Shown here: positions 6,307-16,521 of the stretch, in pieces | Layout: the number at the start of each line of letters is the position of its first letter | Position numbering within the stretch: position 1 is the stretch's first letter | Assembly: GCA_026393675.1 (NCBI GenBank) | Contig: JAPKZQ010000041.1 | Coordinates: forward strand, 1-46,159 | DNA length: 46,159 nt | Source of the DNA: Acidobacteriota bacterium | GTDB lineage: Bacteria > Acidobacteriota > Vicinamibacteria > Vicinamibacterales > JAKQTR01 | Direction: 5' to 3' | Notes under the pieces: generated by a model | Told to the model about the DNA's origin: nothing | The model's input: the letters and a program-made list of their open reading frames with translations, nothing else | Database searches by the model: none | Made by a program: the position numbers and the translations under genes

Positions 6307-8316
6307 ATGACCCCTGAAAAGAGCCAAGACCGGCGAAGGCCCCCATTCTGCGTTGGTCGGCTGCGATCACTGACAGCACTCGCGGTCGTCGGCACCGCGT
6401 TGTGTTTCGGTCCGCCGGCGGCTCAGACGGCGCCGCAACAGTCTGTCCAGTATCCGCGCCTGCCGAGCGAGACGCCGCAGAAATTTCAAGCGGTCACCGG
6501 CAGCTTCGACTACATCAGGCGTGACGTGATGATCCCGATGCGTGACGGCGCGAAACTGCACACGGTCATCCTCGTGCCGAAGGGCGCCAAGGGCGCACCG
6601 ATCCTGCTGACACGGACGCCCTACGACGCGACCGCACTCACGACTCACGCCGACAGCGCGCACCTCGGCCCGATCCTCACCGGCTACGACAACGCCACCG
6701 ACGTCATCGTCGAAGGCGGCTACATCCGTGTGGTCCAGGACGTGCGAGGCAAGTACGGCTCGGAAGGCGACTACGTGATGAATCGCCCGCTGAGCGGACC
6801 ACAGAATCCGACGCCGGTCGATCACGCCACCGACACGTACGACACCATCGACTGGCTCGTGAAGAACATCCCGGAGAACAACGGCAAGGTCGGCATCCTC
6901 GGCATTTCGTACGACGGCTTCCTGCCGCTGATGGCGCTCGTCAACCCCCACCCCGCGCTCAAGGTGTCGGTGCCGATGAACCCGATGGTGGACGGCTGGA
7001 GGGGCGACGACTGGTTCCATAATGGCGCCTTCCGGCAGCAGAATATGGCGTACGTCTACGAGCAGGAGGCGACGCGTGCGGGCGAGGCCAAGTGGTGGTC
7101 AAGTCACTTCGACGACTACGACATGTTCATGCAGGCCGGATCAGCCGGCGAGCTGGGACGTCGCCGAGGGCTTGAGGTACTCGGGTTCTGGCGCAAAATC
7201 CTCGAACATCCGAGCTACGACGCGTTCTGGCGCGATCAGGCCGTGGACAAGGTGCTGGCGGCTCGGCCGCTGACCGTGCCCGTGATGATCGTGCACAGCC
7301 TGTGGGACCAGGAAGACATCTACGGCGCCATCGCCGTGTACGAAGCGCTCGAGCCGAAGGACACGGGCAACGACAAGGTCTTCCTGGTGATGGGGCCGTG
7401 GCACCACGGCCAGGAGATTCGCGACGGCAGTACGCTCGGCGCCCTGCGATTCAGCAGCGACACGGCGCTGCACTTCCGGCAGGAGATCCTGCGTCCCTTC
7501 CTGGATCAGTACCTGAAGGACGGCGCGCCGAAAGCCGACGTGGCCCCCGTGACCGCGTTCGAAACCGGGACCAACACGTGGCGGCGCCTGCCCGCGTGGC
7601 CGGCTGGCTGCCAGAACGGCTGCACGATTGGGCCGACGCCGCTCTATCTGCGCGCTGGTCTGACTCTGGGCTTTGACGCTCCGAAGCCAGGGGACGCCGC
7701 GTTTCAGGAGTACGTGTCCGACCCCGCTAAGCCTGTGCCTTACCGCGCGCGTCCTCTGCGTGCGATGTATGCGGCAGAATCCACATGGAGTCAGTGGCTC
7801 GTCGACGACCAGCGCGAGGCGTCCGGCCGTCCGGACGTGGTCGCGTTCGTCTCGGATGTGCTGACGACACCTATGAAGATCAGCGGACGCCCGATCGCCA
7901 ATCTGATGGCATCCACGAGCGGCACGGATTCAGACTGGGTGGTCAAGCTCATCGATGTGTATCCCGACGAAGTGGCCGGCCAGCCGGAGATGGGTGGATA
8001 TCAGCTGATGGTGTCAGCCGACATCTTCCGGGGCCGTTACCGCGAGAGCCTCGAGACGCCAAGAGCGATCACGCCCGACGCGGCGCTGAAGTACACGTTC
8101 GCGTTGCCCACGGCGAACCACGTCTTTCTGCCGGGCCACCGCATCATGGTTCAGGTGCAGTCGAGCTGGTTCCCGCTCTACGACCGCAATCCCCAGACGT
8201 TCGTCCCCAATATTTTCCGGGCGACGCCAGGGGATTACCGCAAAGCCGTGCAGCGGATCTACCATGCGCCCGGCCAGGCGAGCTTCATCGAACTGCCGCT
8301 TGTCAGGACTCCGTGA
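6307..8316 (+). CDS. CocE/NonD family (X-Pro dipeptidyl-peptidase S15-type) hydrolase
   Basis: 669 residues from ATG 6307, chosen because CGGAGG sits just upstream; an in-frame start at 6250 lacks one. Residues about 20-45 form a signal peptide ending near AAQTA, so the enzyme is exported. The alpha/beta-hydrolase part carries the nucleophile motif GISYDG (Ser201), an Asp candidate at 334 (HSLWDQED) and a His in GPWHHG (366/367). The C-terminal region (about 450-665) is the beta-rich galactose-binding-like domain of this family. Characterised members hydrolyse Xaa-Pro peptides, cocaine or glutaryl-beta-lactams; the substrate here is unknown. It stands alone upstream of a YdeI-like gene. Confidence 0.9.
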   Translation: MTPEKSQDRRRPPFCVGRLRSLTALAVVGTALCFGPPAAQTAPQQSVQYPRLPSETPQKFQAVTGSFDYIRRDVMIPMRDGAKLHTVILVPKGAKGAPILLTRTPYDATALTTHADSAHLGPILTGYDNATDVIVEGGYIRVVQDVRGKYGSEGDYVMNRPLSGPQNPTPVDHATDTYDTIDWLVKNIPENNGKVGILGISYDGFLPLMALVNPHPALKVSVPMNPMVDGWRGDDWFHNGAFRQQNMAYVYEQEATRAGEAKWWSSHFDDYDMFMQAGSAGELGRRRGLEVLGFWRKILEHPSYDAFWRDQAVDKVLAARPLTVPVMIVHSLWDQEDIYGAIAVYEALEPKDTGNDKVFLVMGPWHHGQEIRDGSTLGALRFSSDTALHFRQEILRPFLDQYLKDGAPKADVAPVTAFETGTNTWRRLPAWPAGCQNGCTIGPTPLYLRAGLTLGFDAPKPGDAAFQEYVSDPAKPVPYRARPLRAMYAAESTWSQWLVDDQREASGRPDVVAFVSDVLTTPMKISGRPIANLMASTSGTDSDWVVKLIDVYPDEVAGQPEMGGYQLMVSADIFRGRYRESLETPRAITPDAALKYTFALPTANHVFLPGHRIMVQVQSSWFPLYDRNPQTFVPNIFRATPGDYRKAVQRIYHAPGQASFIELPLVRTP

Positions 8317-8321
8317 GCAGG

Positions 8322-8888
8322 ATGTCACCTGAAGCCATTGACGCCATAGACGTGCGGACCCGCCGGCAGTGGCGGAAGTGGCTGGAAGCGCACCACGCCT
8401 CGGAGTCTGAAATCTGGCTTGTCTTCCAGAAGCGGCACACTGGCGTGAGATCCCTCAGCTACAACGACGCCGTCGAAGAAGCACTCTGCTATGGCTGGAT
8501 CGACAGCATCGTCAGGCGCCTCGATGAAGCCCGGTATGCCCGGAAGTTCACGCCGCGACAGGCCGACAGCAAATGGTCGACCGCGAATCGCCGACGGTAC
8601 GCGGACCTCGGCTCGCGCGGGTTGCTGGCGGCACCGGGATTGAGCCGCGCGCCGACGAGTCGGAGCGGTGATGCGCCACGTCCATCCGTTGCGGAGATCC
8701 CGTCGTACATCGAGCAGGCATTGAAGACCAATCTGCGTGCCTGGAGGACGTTCGGACAGCTGGCTCCGTCGTATCGGCGGGCCTACATCGGGTGGATCGA
8801 CGCAGCCAAACGAGAAGACACGAAGGCGCGACGTCTTCGCGAAGCCGCGCGCCTTCTGGCGGAAGGCAAGAAGCTCGGCTTGAAGTGA
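8322..8888 (+). CDS. YdeI/OmdA family protein
   Basis: 188 residues. The segments WRKWLEAHHASESEIWLVFQ and YNDAVEEALCYGWIDSIVRR, then FTPRQADSKWSTANRRR, are characteristic of the YdeI/OmdA family, sometimes annotated as bacteriocin-protection proteins. The C-terminal AYIGWIDAAKREDTKARR helix is also typical. The biochemical role is poorly known. GTG 8313, overlapping the stop of the hydrolase gene, is an in-frame alternative start that would couple the two genes. Confidence 0.82.
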   Translation: MSPEAIDAIDVRTRRQWRKWLEAHHASESEIWLVFQKRHTGVRSLSYNDAVEEALCYGWIDSIVRRLDEARYARKFTPRQADSKWSTANRRRYADLGSRGLLAAPGLSRAPTSRSGDAPRPSVAEIPSYIEQALKTNLRAWRTFGQLAPSYRRAYIGWIDAAKREDTKARRLREAARLLAEGKKLGLK

Positions 8889-8941
8889 GCAACGGTCGAG
8901 GCGTGACAGGCTGATGTCTCCGACCGCCAGGACGTACCTGC

Positions 8942-10795
<1,854 letters not shown>

Positions 10796-10968
10796 GGGTC
10801 ATTCCTTCCCGAGGTCCGCGCCTGCCTGAGGCACGACCTACGCTGGATGTCTCGCCCCGACCGGACCGACAGAAGCCGGAAGTCTAGCCGCTTCTTGTGT
10901 CATCCTAACCTTACTGGCGAACGGATGGAAACCCGGTCGAAGAATTGTGGGGGACCAGGGGCGTCACG

Positions 10969-11271
10969 ATGCAGAAGATCCTTTTGGCAGTTGCGCTGGT
11001 TCTGGGTGGGCTGATCACCTATGTGGATAGTCAGCCCACCTGGGACGACACCGGCGTAACTGCGCTCGCCATACTGGTCACCTGCGGCTCGCTCGGGTTC
11101 ATGGCGCCGAAACGCCCCTGGCTGTGGGCCCTTGCCGTAGGCCTGTGGATTCCGCTACTGGGGATTGTCGGGACGCACAACTACGGCTCGTTGCTGGCGC
11201 TGCTCATCGCCTTCGCTGGAGCCTACGCCGGGATGGCGATTCGGAAAGTAATCGCGCCAGCCCGGACCTGA
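10969..11271 (+). CDS. small membrane protein, unknown function
   Basis: 100 residues from ATG 10969 with four short hydrophobic segments: ILLAVALVLGGLITYV, GVTALAILVTCGSLGFMA, WLWALAVGLWIPLLGIV and LLALLIAFAGAYAGMAI. A basic C-terminal tail (RKVIAPART) is likely cytoplasmic. No family is named with confidence. It lies upstream of a DoxX-like gene in the same direction with a 60-bp gap, so they may be co-transcribed. Confidence 0.65.
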   Translation: MQKILLAVALVLGGLITYVDSQPTWDDTGVTALAILVTCGSLGFMAPKRPWLWALAVGLWIPLLGIVGTHNYGSLLALLIAFAGAYAGMAIRKVIAPART

Positions 11272-11331
11272 GCGCCAGGGCGTTGGACGGTGCGGGAGAA
11301 GAAATGAGGTCTTGGATTGGAGAGCACACTC

Positions 11332-11718
11332 ATGAACAGTCTTGAGAAGTACGCGGATCACGCTTACGCCTTGTTGCGAATCATGGCGGGATTGATGTTC
11401 TCGTTCCACGGCGCCCAGCTACTCCTTGGGGTGCTTTCCGAGTTCCAACCGCCGGCGGGGTCCCAGCTGTGGTTTGGTGGGGCCATCGAGCTCGTGGGAG
11501 GGCTGGCGGTGATGCTGGGATTCCAGACACGCGCAGCCGCGGTTCTCTGCAGCGGCACGATGATCGTGGCGTATGTCCAATTCCACTGGAAGTTCCAAAT
11601 CGGCGCCAGGTTCTTCCCGGCGCTCAACCAAGGCGAACTGGCCGCTCTCTACTGCTTCGTGTTCCTCCTGATTGCCTGCCGAGGCGGAGTCAAGTGGTGC
11701 CTGGACAAGACGAACTGA
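11332..11718 (+). CDS. DoxX family membrane protein
   Basis: 128 residues with four transmembrane helices. The pattern LLRIMAGLMFSFHGAQLLLG, then GAIELVGGLAVMLGFQTRAA and GELAALYCFVFLLIA, matches the DoxX/SURF4-like family of small inner-membrane proteins. Members take part in redox or thiosulfate-linked processes in some organisms, but most are uncharacterised. The start follows a weak ribosome binding site. It ends 28 bp before the menaquinone gene block. Confidence 0.85.
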   Translation: MNSLEKYADHAYALLRIMAGLMFSFHGAQLLLGVLSEFQPPAGSQLWFGGAIELVGGLAVMLGFQTRAAAVLCSGTMIVAYVQFHWKFQIGARFFPALNQGELAALYCFVFLLIACRGGVKWCLDKTN

Positions 11719-11746
11719 CGTACTACTGTCTACTGCGCGTCTAACC

Positions 11747-12985
11747 ATGCCCACCTATCACGCGTCCTGGGTCCTCCCGATTGCGAGTCCGCCGATTCGC
11801 AACGGATGGGTTCGCACCGACGGCGGCCGCATTGCGGCCGTCGGTGATGCCGGCGACCGCACCTGTTCGTCAGGCGGCGAGCACGACGATGTGGAGCTGG
11901 GCGACGTGGCGGTGATGCCGGCTCTGGTCAACGCGCACACCCACCTGGAGTTGTCGTGGCTACGCGGGCGTGTGCCGCCCGGGCGTAACTTCATCGACTG
12001 GGTGATGGCGCAGATGCGCGTGCGTCTGTCTCCACAGGACGCCGCGAGCGACGCCACCGTTCGAACGGGAATCCAGGAGGCCCTGGCGGAGATGCGAGCC
12101 TCCGGCACCGGCGTCGTCGGCGATATCAGCAACTCGCTCGTTGGCCTCGACCTGCTGGCGTCGAGTGGTCTGGTCGGTGTCATCTTCCACGAGATTCTGA
12201 AGTTCAACCCCTCGGACCCAGCAACATGTGTGGCGAAGGCGCAGGCGAGGATTGAGGCGGTGCCCGAGGTGCCGGGATGGAGGCTGGCCCTGGCGCCTCA
12301 CGCGCCATACTCGGTGGCTCCGGGCATCTTCGAGGCCATCCGCGACACCCGACAGCCGGCGCGTACCCTGCCGACCTCCGTCCACGTGGGCGAATCGCCC
12401 GAAGAGATGGAGCTGCTGATCACCGGCGGCGGACGGTGGCGCGAAGTGCTCGAAGGGATGGGCGCGTGGAATCCCGAGTGGGAAGTGCCGTGGTCCGGTC
12501 CGATTGCCTACCTCGACCGGATGAAGTTCTGGGATGCTCGGACGCTCGCGGTGCACGGCGTGCAATTGAGCGACATCGAACTCGGCCTGCTCGCCGCTCG
12601 CGGGGCGACCCTGGTCACCTGTCCGCGCAGCAACGTGTATGTCGGTGTCGGCGCGCCGCCGGTGGCCCGTTTCTTTAAGTCGGGAGCACGGATCGCCATT
12701 GGCACCGACAGCCTCGCGAGCGTGCAGGACCTGAACCTGTTTACCGAACTGGCCGAACTGCACGGCCTGGCGCCCGAGGTGCCGCCGTCGCGTCTGCTCG
12801 CGTGTGCCACCACGAATGGCGCGATCGCGCTTGGTCTCGGTCACGAATACGGGACCATCGAGGTGGGGAACAGGGCCGCACTGCTGGCGGTGACGATTCC
12901 TGCTGGCACAGCGGATGTGGAACAATACCTGGTATCGGGAATCACCCCGGATCGGGTGCAGTGGATTGAGTCGCCGACGTGCTGA
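11747..12985 (+). CDS. amidohydrolase, probable aminodeoxyfutalosine deaminase
   Basis: 412 residues of the metal-dependent amidohydrolase superfamily. The HxH metal pair is in VNAHTHLELSWLRG (near residues 63-76). Further metal or base ligands are in LAPHAPYSV, HVGESPEE, VHGVQLSD and IGTDSLAS. The HTHLELS sequence and the next gene, an UbiA-type prenyltransferase, followed by UbiX and UbiE types, point to aminodeoxyfutalosine deaminase of the futalosine menaquinone route rather than a guanine or S-adenosylhomocysteine deaminase. That specificity is inferred from context. The gene overlaps the prenyltransferase start by 7 bp, so it heads a tight operon. Confidence 0.8.
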   Translation: MPTYHASWVLPIASPPIRNGWVRTDGGRIAAVGDAGDRTCSSGGEHDDVELGDVAVMPALVNAHTHLELSWLRGRVPPGRNFIDWVMAQMRVRLSPQDAASDATVRTGIQEALAEMRASGTGVVGDISNSLVGLDLLASSGLVGVIFHEILKFNPSDPATCVAKAQARIEAVPEVPGWRLALAPHAPYSVAPGIFEAIRDTRQPARTLPTSVHVGESPEEMELLITGGGRWREVLEGMGAWNPEWEVPWSGPIAYLDRMKFWDARTLAVHGVQLSDIELGLLAARGATLVTCPRSNVYVGVGAPPVARFFKSGARIAIGTDSLASVQDLNLFTELAELHGLAPEVPPSRLLACATTNGAIALGLGHEYGTIEVGNRAALLAVTIPAGTADVEQYLVSGITPDRVQWIESPTC

Positions 12986-13833
12986 ATCAGTTGCTGACCT
13001 ACGCCTCGTTCGTGCGCATCGGCCACTCGGTCTTTGCGCTGCCATTCGCGCTGACCGGCGCGATGCTGGCGTCACGACGGGTGCCGCTGACAGTAGGACG
13101 GGTCATCTGGATCGTCGTGGCGATGGTCGCTGCGCGCAGTGCCGCCATGGGATTCAACCGCCTCGTCGACGCCCGGTACGATGCGCTCAATCCGCGCACC
13201 GCCAATCGCGAGTTGCCGGCCGGCCGCATGAGCGTTCGTGAGGCGGTGCTGTTTGTGACGGTGTCGTCCGCGGTGTTCGCGCTGGCGGCCGGGGCCCTCA
13301 ATCCGCTCTGTCTCGCGCTCTCGCCGGTGGCGCTCGGAATCGTGTTCTGGTATTCGCTGGCCAAACGGTTCACCTGGTCGACGCAGGCGTTTCTGGGCCT
13401 CGCGATGGCCGTGGCGCCGGTGGGTGGATGGCTGGCGGCAGGTGGGCGCGAAGGGTGGGAGCCGTGGTTGCTCGCGTTGGCCATTGGCACGTGGGTCAGC
13501 GGGTTCGACGTGCTGTACGCCTGCCAGGATCTCGAGTTCGACCGCGCACACGGTCTGAGATCCATTCCGCAGCGCTTTGGCGTGGCGGCGTCTTTACTGA
13601 TTTCGCGCGGCCTGCACGTCGTGACTGTCGTCTGCCTGGCTGCGCTTGGGTGGGTGGTGCCGCTGGGAGGCATCTATCTTAGTGGCGTGGCGGGCGTGGC
13701 CGTATTGCTGGCGTTTGAGCAGTCGCTGGTCTCGGTTCGCGATCTGACGCGCGTCAAGCTGGCGTTCGACCTGAACGGGTATGTCGGCATTCTGTATTTC
13801 ATCACCACCGCCACGGCCATTTATGTCCACTAG
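12979..13833 (+). CDS. ubiA: UbiA-family prenyltransferase, menaquinone pathway
   Basis: 284 residues with about eight transmembrane helices. Two Asp-rich motifs bind Mg2+-prenyl diphosphate: NRLVDARYD (residues 60-68) and QDLEFDRAHG (about 186-195). It should attach the polyprenyl tail to the aromatic acid intermediate at the inner membrane. Given its neighbours this is more likely the MqnP-type enzyme of the futalosine route than 4-hydroxybenzoate prenyltransferase of ubiquinone synthesis. It starts at GTG 12979, overlapping the deaminase stop, and its own stop overlaps the ubiX start. Confidence 0.9.
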   Translation: MLNQLLTYASFVRIGHSVFALPFALTGAMLASRRVPLTVGRVIWIVVAMVAARSAAMGFNRLVDARYDALNPRTANRELPAGRMSVREAVLFVTVSSAVFALAAGALNPLCLALSPVALGIVFWYSLAKRFTWSTQAFLGLAMAVAPVGGWLAAGGREGWEPWLLALAIGTWVSGFDVLYACQDLEFDRAHGLRSIPQRFGVAASLLISRGLHVVTVVCLAALGWVVPLGGIYLSGVAGVAVLLAFEQSLVSVRDLTRVKLAFDLNGYVGILYFITTATAIYVH

Positions 13834-14458
13834 CACAGAGACCCGTCCCCGGAACTTCGTTGTCGCCATCTCGGGTGCCAGCGGTGCCCTCTATGCCGCC
13901 AGGACGGTGGCCGCATTGCTGGAACAGGGCTGCCACCTCGACCTGGTCGTGACGGACTTCGGCCGCCGCCTGATTCGCGATGAACTGGGCGTTGAGGTGT
14001 CGGTTGAGACGCTGATGCCCTATCTTCAGGCGAAGTACGGAGACGGCGTGTCGCGAGGCCGGTACGCACTGCACAGCAATCGCGACCTCGGCGCGACCAT
14101 CGCGAGCGGCAGCCGGTCTGCCGACGGCATGGTCATCGTGCCGTGCTCGATGAAGACACTGGCTGGCGTGGCCAACGGTCTGTCGCGCACGCTGGTCGAA
14201 CGCGCGGCCGATGTGATGCTGAAGGAGCGGAAACCCCTCGTGATCGTACCCCGCGAGACTCCCATGAGCCTGCCGCAACTGCGCAACATGGTGCTGTGCG
14301 CCGAAGCCGGGGCGATTATGGTGCCCGCGATGCCCGCCTTCTATCAGTTGCCAAAGACGCTGGATGATCTGGCCGACTTCATGGCCGGCAAGATCCTGTC
14401 CGTGTTGGGCGTGGAGCATCACCTCTATCCCCCGTGGTCCGGCCAGGTTGAGCGGTGA
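13823..14458 (+). CDS. ubiX: flavin prenyltransferase UbiX
   Basis: 211 residues. The N-terminal FVVAISGASGALYAARTVAA is the FMN-binding start of UbiX. The segments GSRSADGMVIVPCSMKTLAG and PLVIVPRETPMSLPQLRNMV are diagnostic, the latter holding residues that bind the prenyl phosphate. The enzyme makes prenylated FMN, the cofactor of UbiD-type decarboxylases. No ubiD is visible in the window although the futalosine route needs one, so it must lie elsewhere. The ATG at 13823 overlaps the prenyltransferase stop. The stop shares bases with the next GTG (GTGA). Confidence 0.93.
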   Translation: MSTSTETRPRNFVVAISGASGALYAARTVAALLEQGCHLDLVVTDFGRRLIRDELGVEVSVETLMPYLQAKYGDGVSRGRYALHSNRDLGATIASGSRSADGMVIVPCSMKTLAGVANGLSRTLVERAADVMLKERKPLVIVPRETPMSLPQLRNMVLCAEAGAIMVPAMPAFYQLPKTLDDLADFMAGKILSVLGVEHHLYPPWSGQVER

Positions 14459-15189
14459 ACCCGGGCGCGTCTGAACTCGGTCGCGACAAGGCCCCCGTCC
14501 GCATCAGCGGGATGTTCGATGCCATCGCCCACCGCTACGATCTGCTCAATCACGTCCTCAGCGGAGGATTGGATACCTTCTGGCGATGGAGGGCGATTGG
14601 CTCACTGGGTCTTCGCGGCGGCGAAACGGTGCTCGATCTGTGCTCCGGGACGGCCGATCTGGCGATTGCCGCGACTCGGGGACGCCGCGGTGCCCGACAT
14701 GTGATTGGTGTCGACTTTTCGGGCGCCATGCTGCGGTACGGCGCGCGGAAGCTCGCCCGGCGTGGCCTCATGGATACCGTCTGGCTCACGCAGGGCGACG
14801 CGATGCGGATTCCGGTTCGGTCCAGCAGCGTCGATGCGGCAACGGTCGCCTTTGGCATTCGAAACGTCGAAGCGCCCGCCGTCGTATTTCAGGACGTGCT
14901 GCGGGTGTTGCGCCCGGGCGGGAGATTCGCGATTCTCGAGTTTGGCCTGCCGCCGATGCCGGGCGTTCGACAGCTCTATATGGCCTATTTTCGCCATGTA
15001 CTGCCGCGGATCGGCCAGCTGATGTCCGGACATACGTCGGCGTACAGCTACCTGCCCGCCTCGGTCAGCACGTTTCCGGAGCCCGCCGTGATGGTGTTGG
15101 CGCTGGAGAATCAAGGATTTATCAACGTACGAGCCGTCCAGTTGACCCTCGGCGTCGTCTATCTGTACAGCGCCATGAAGCGGCCTTGA
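14455..15189 (+). CDS. ubiE: demethylmenaquinone methyltransferase (UbiE/MenG type)
   Basis: 244 residues of the class I SAM-dependent methyltransferase fold. The start MFDAIAHRYDLLNHVLSGGLD is the UbiE signature, followed by the SAM motif VLDLCSGTADLAIAA (about residues 60-74) and VAFGIRNVE (about 138-146). It performs the last C-methylation that makes menaquinone. The start is GTG 14455 within a GTGA overlap with ubiX. It closes the four-gene overlapping block; a 200-bp fold-back element follows it. Confidence 0.93.
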   Translation: MNPGASELGRDKAPVRISGMFDAIAHRYDLLNHVLSGGLDTFWRWRAIGSLGLRGGETVLDLCSGTADLAIAATRGRRGARHVIGVDFSGAMLRYGARKLARRGLMDTVWLTQGDAMRIPVRSSSVDAATVAFGIRNVEAPAVVFQDVLRVLRPGGRFAILEFGLPPMPGVRQLYMAYFRHVLPRIGQLMSGHTSAYSYLPASVSTFPEPAVMVLALENQGFINVRAVQLTLGVVYLYSAMKRP

Positions 15190-15250
15190 TGCTCCAGTCT
15201 GTCGGTCCCGCCTCGATGGGCCGCATCTCGAACGCTTCTAACCTGGATGC

Positions 15251-15256
15251 TATAAT
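15251..15256 (+). promoter_or_regulatory. possible -10 box upstream of the fold-back element
   Basis: A perfect TATAAT, but no good -35 box at 17 bp. It lies 8 bp left of the fold-back element and 217 bp before the TonB-like gene. Weak support. Confidence 0.3.
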
Positions 15257-15263
15257 CGACCAA

Positions 15264-15463
15264 AGTGCTCCGATTCCGAAGTGCGGCAACAGTAGTCCGG
15301 AGCGCGGCGCCCGGATCGCAAGGCGCGACGACCGAGAATATCGGGAATATTCGAGGAAGGAGCAACGCCGCGAGGCCGGGGCCCCCGACGCGGCAGCCGC
15401 GTTGGGGTGGCAGCCGGGATGCCCCGCCCGGAATACGTGGTCGTACTTCGGAATCGGGGCACT
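15264..15463. repeat. 200-bp fold-back element with long terminal inverted repeats
   Basis: The ends are inverted copies: AGTGCTCCGATTCCGAAGTG from 15264 and, read on the other strand from 15463, AGTGCCCCGATTCCGAAGTA. The similarity continues inward for about 40-50 bp with scattered mismatches. The centre is GC-rich and contains GAATATCGGGAATATTC. It holds no gene, and no target duplication is obvious. It looks like a MITE-like or other non-autonomous palindromic element between ubiE and the TonB-like gene. Confidence 0.7.
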
Positions 15464-15472
15464 GAGTTCCTG

Positions 15473-16426
15473 ATGTACTTCAACTTCGACGATCGACACC
15501 CTGATGTTTCCGGCATGGACCGCGCCATGTCGTGGCGCGAGGGTGTACTCCTGTCGCTCGTCCTGCATCTGGCCGGCACGATCCTCGTCATTCTGGCTCC
15601 GCAGTTGTTCCCGGTTGGGAAACCCGATGCGAGCGAAGTCGAGCAGAAGATGGCGCTGATGCGGCAGCGCGAGAACGACGCCCGCCGATTCGTCTTCGTG
15701 CAACCGCGCGCCGAGTTCGAGGCCAGGCAGAAGCCGAAGGGTTCGGATTTGTCAGATCGGGACCGCGCGACGCAGACGCCGGAACGTGCGCCCAACCCGA
15801 TGAACATGCAGCCGTTCTCGCGGGGGAACACGCCCGAACGCATCGACCAGCCCGCCACGCCGGCGCCACCGCAGATGCAGGCATTTCAGAATATGGCCAA
15901 TCCCGGGCAGCCGGCGCCAGGGCCTCCGGGAGCGAAGGTGCAGGAGGATTCGGTACTGCGGGGCCTGACGGGGGCGGCGGCCCTTACGCGAGCCGGTGCC
16001 GGGGGCACGGCGGGGGATCGACTGGGCGATGCCCTCCGCAACGTGCAGAAGTACACGCCGCCGCAGATCTTCGACAACTCGCAGGGCGGTGGCCAGTTTG
16101 GTTCGGCGATCCAGTTCGATACCAAGGGTGTCGAGTTCGGACCGTGGGTCAGGCGCTTCATCGCGCAGATCAAGCGGAACTGGTTCATCCCGTACGCCGC
16201 GATGTCCCTGAAGGGGCACGTCGTCGTCACCTTTGTCGTGCACAAGGATGGCAGCATCACGGAGCTGGGTGTGGCGGGCCCCTGTTCGATCGACGCGTTC
16301 AACAACTCGTCGTTTAACGCCATCGCGACGTCGAATCCCACGCAGCCGCTGCCGCCGGAGTACCCGGACGAGAAAGCCCGCTTCACCGTCACCTTTTATT
16401 ACAACGATCCCCCGCCCGATCGGTAA
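15473..16426 (+). CDS. TonB-like energy-transducing protein
   Basis: 317 residues from ATG 15473; an upstream in-frame start at 15407 lies within the fold-back element and is rejected. One N-terminal membrane anchor is at about residues 22-45 (GVLLSLVLHLAGTILVILAP). A long Pro/Gln-rich linker spans about 85-200. The C-terminal TonB-type domain is at about 225-317 (FIAQIKRNWFIPYAAMSLKG, VVTFVVHKDGSITELGV). This layout links inner-membrane ExbBD-type motors to outer-membrane receptors; no exbB or exbD is in the window. The TAA stop overlaps the ATG of a 31-codon frame (TAATG). Confidence 0.82.
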   Translation: MYFNFDDRHPDVSGMDRAMSWREGVLLSLVLHLAGTILVILAPQLFPVGKPDASEVEQKMALMRQRENDARRFVFVQPRAEFEARQKPKGSDLSDRDRATQTPERAPNPMNMQPFSRGNTPERIDQPATPAPPQMQAFQNMANPGQPAPGPPGAKVQEDSVLRGLTGAAALTRAGAGGTAGDRLGDALRNVQKYTPPQIFDNSQGGGQFGSAIQFDTKGVEFGPWVRRFIAQIKRNWFIPYAAMSLKGHVVVTFVVHKDGSITELGVAGPCSIDAFNNSSFNAIATSNPTQPLPPEYPDEKARFTVTFYYNDPPPDR

Positions 16427-16521
16427 TGGCACCGCCGAATCGCATTCAACAGCTCGGCTGGTTCGCGCTGCTCTCCCTGCTGGCCGCGTGGGTCGTGCTT
16501 CGGGTCATCGGCTGGCTGTGA
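16426..16521 (+). CDS. possible 31-residue single-helix membrane peptide
   Basis: A 31-codon frame lies exactly between the TonB-like gene and miaA. Its ATG overlaps the upstream stop (TAATG) and its TGA overlaps the miaA GTG (GTGA). The product is a short polar start (MAPPNRIQQLGW) followed by one hydrophobic helix, FALLSLLAAWVVLRVIGWL. The double overlap and the clean transmembrane profile argue for translation. Function unknown. Confidence 0.5.
   Translation: MAPPNRIQQLGWFALLSLLAAWVVLRVIGWL

Noticed and set aside
15264-15463. A complete insertion sequence
   Set aside because: Inverted ends are present but no transposase frame fits within 200 bp.
15407-15472. Upstream start for the TonB-like gene
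   Set aside because: It lies within the fold-back element and adds residues unrelated to the family; ATG 15473 sits just before the membrane anchor.
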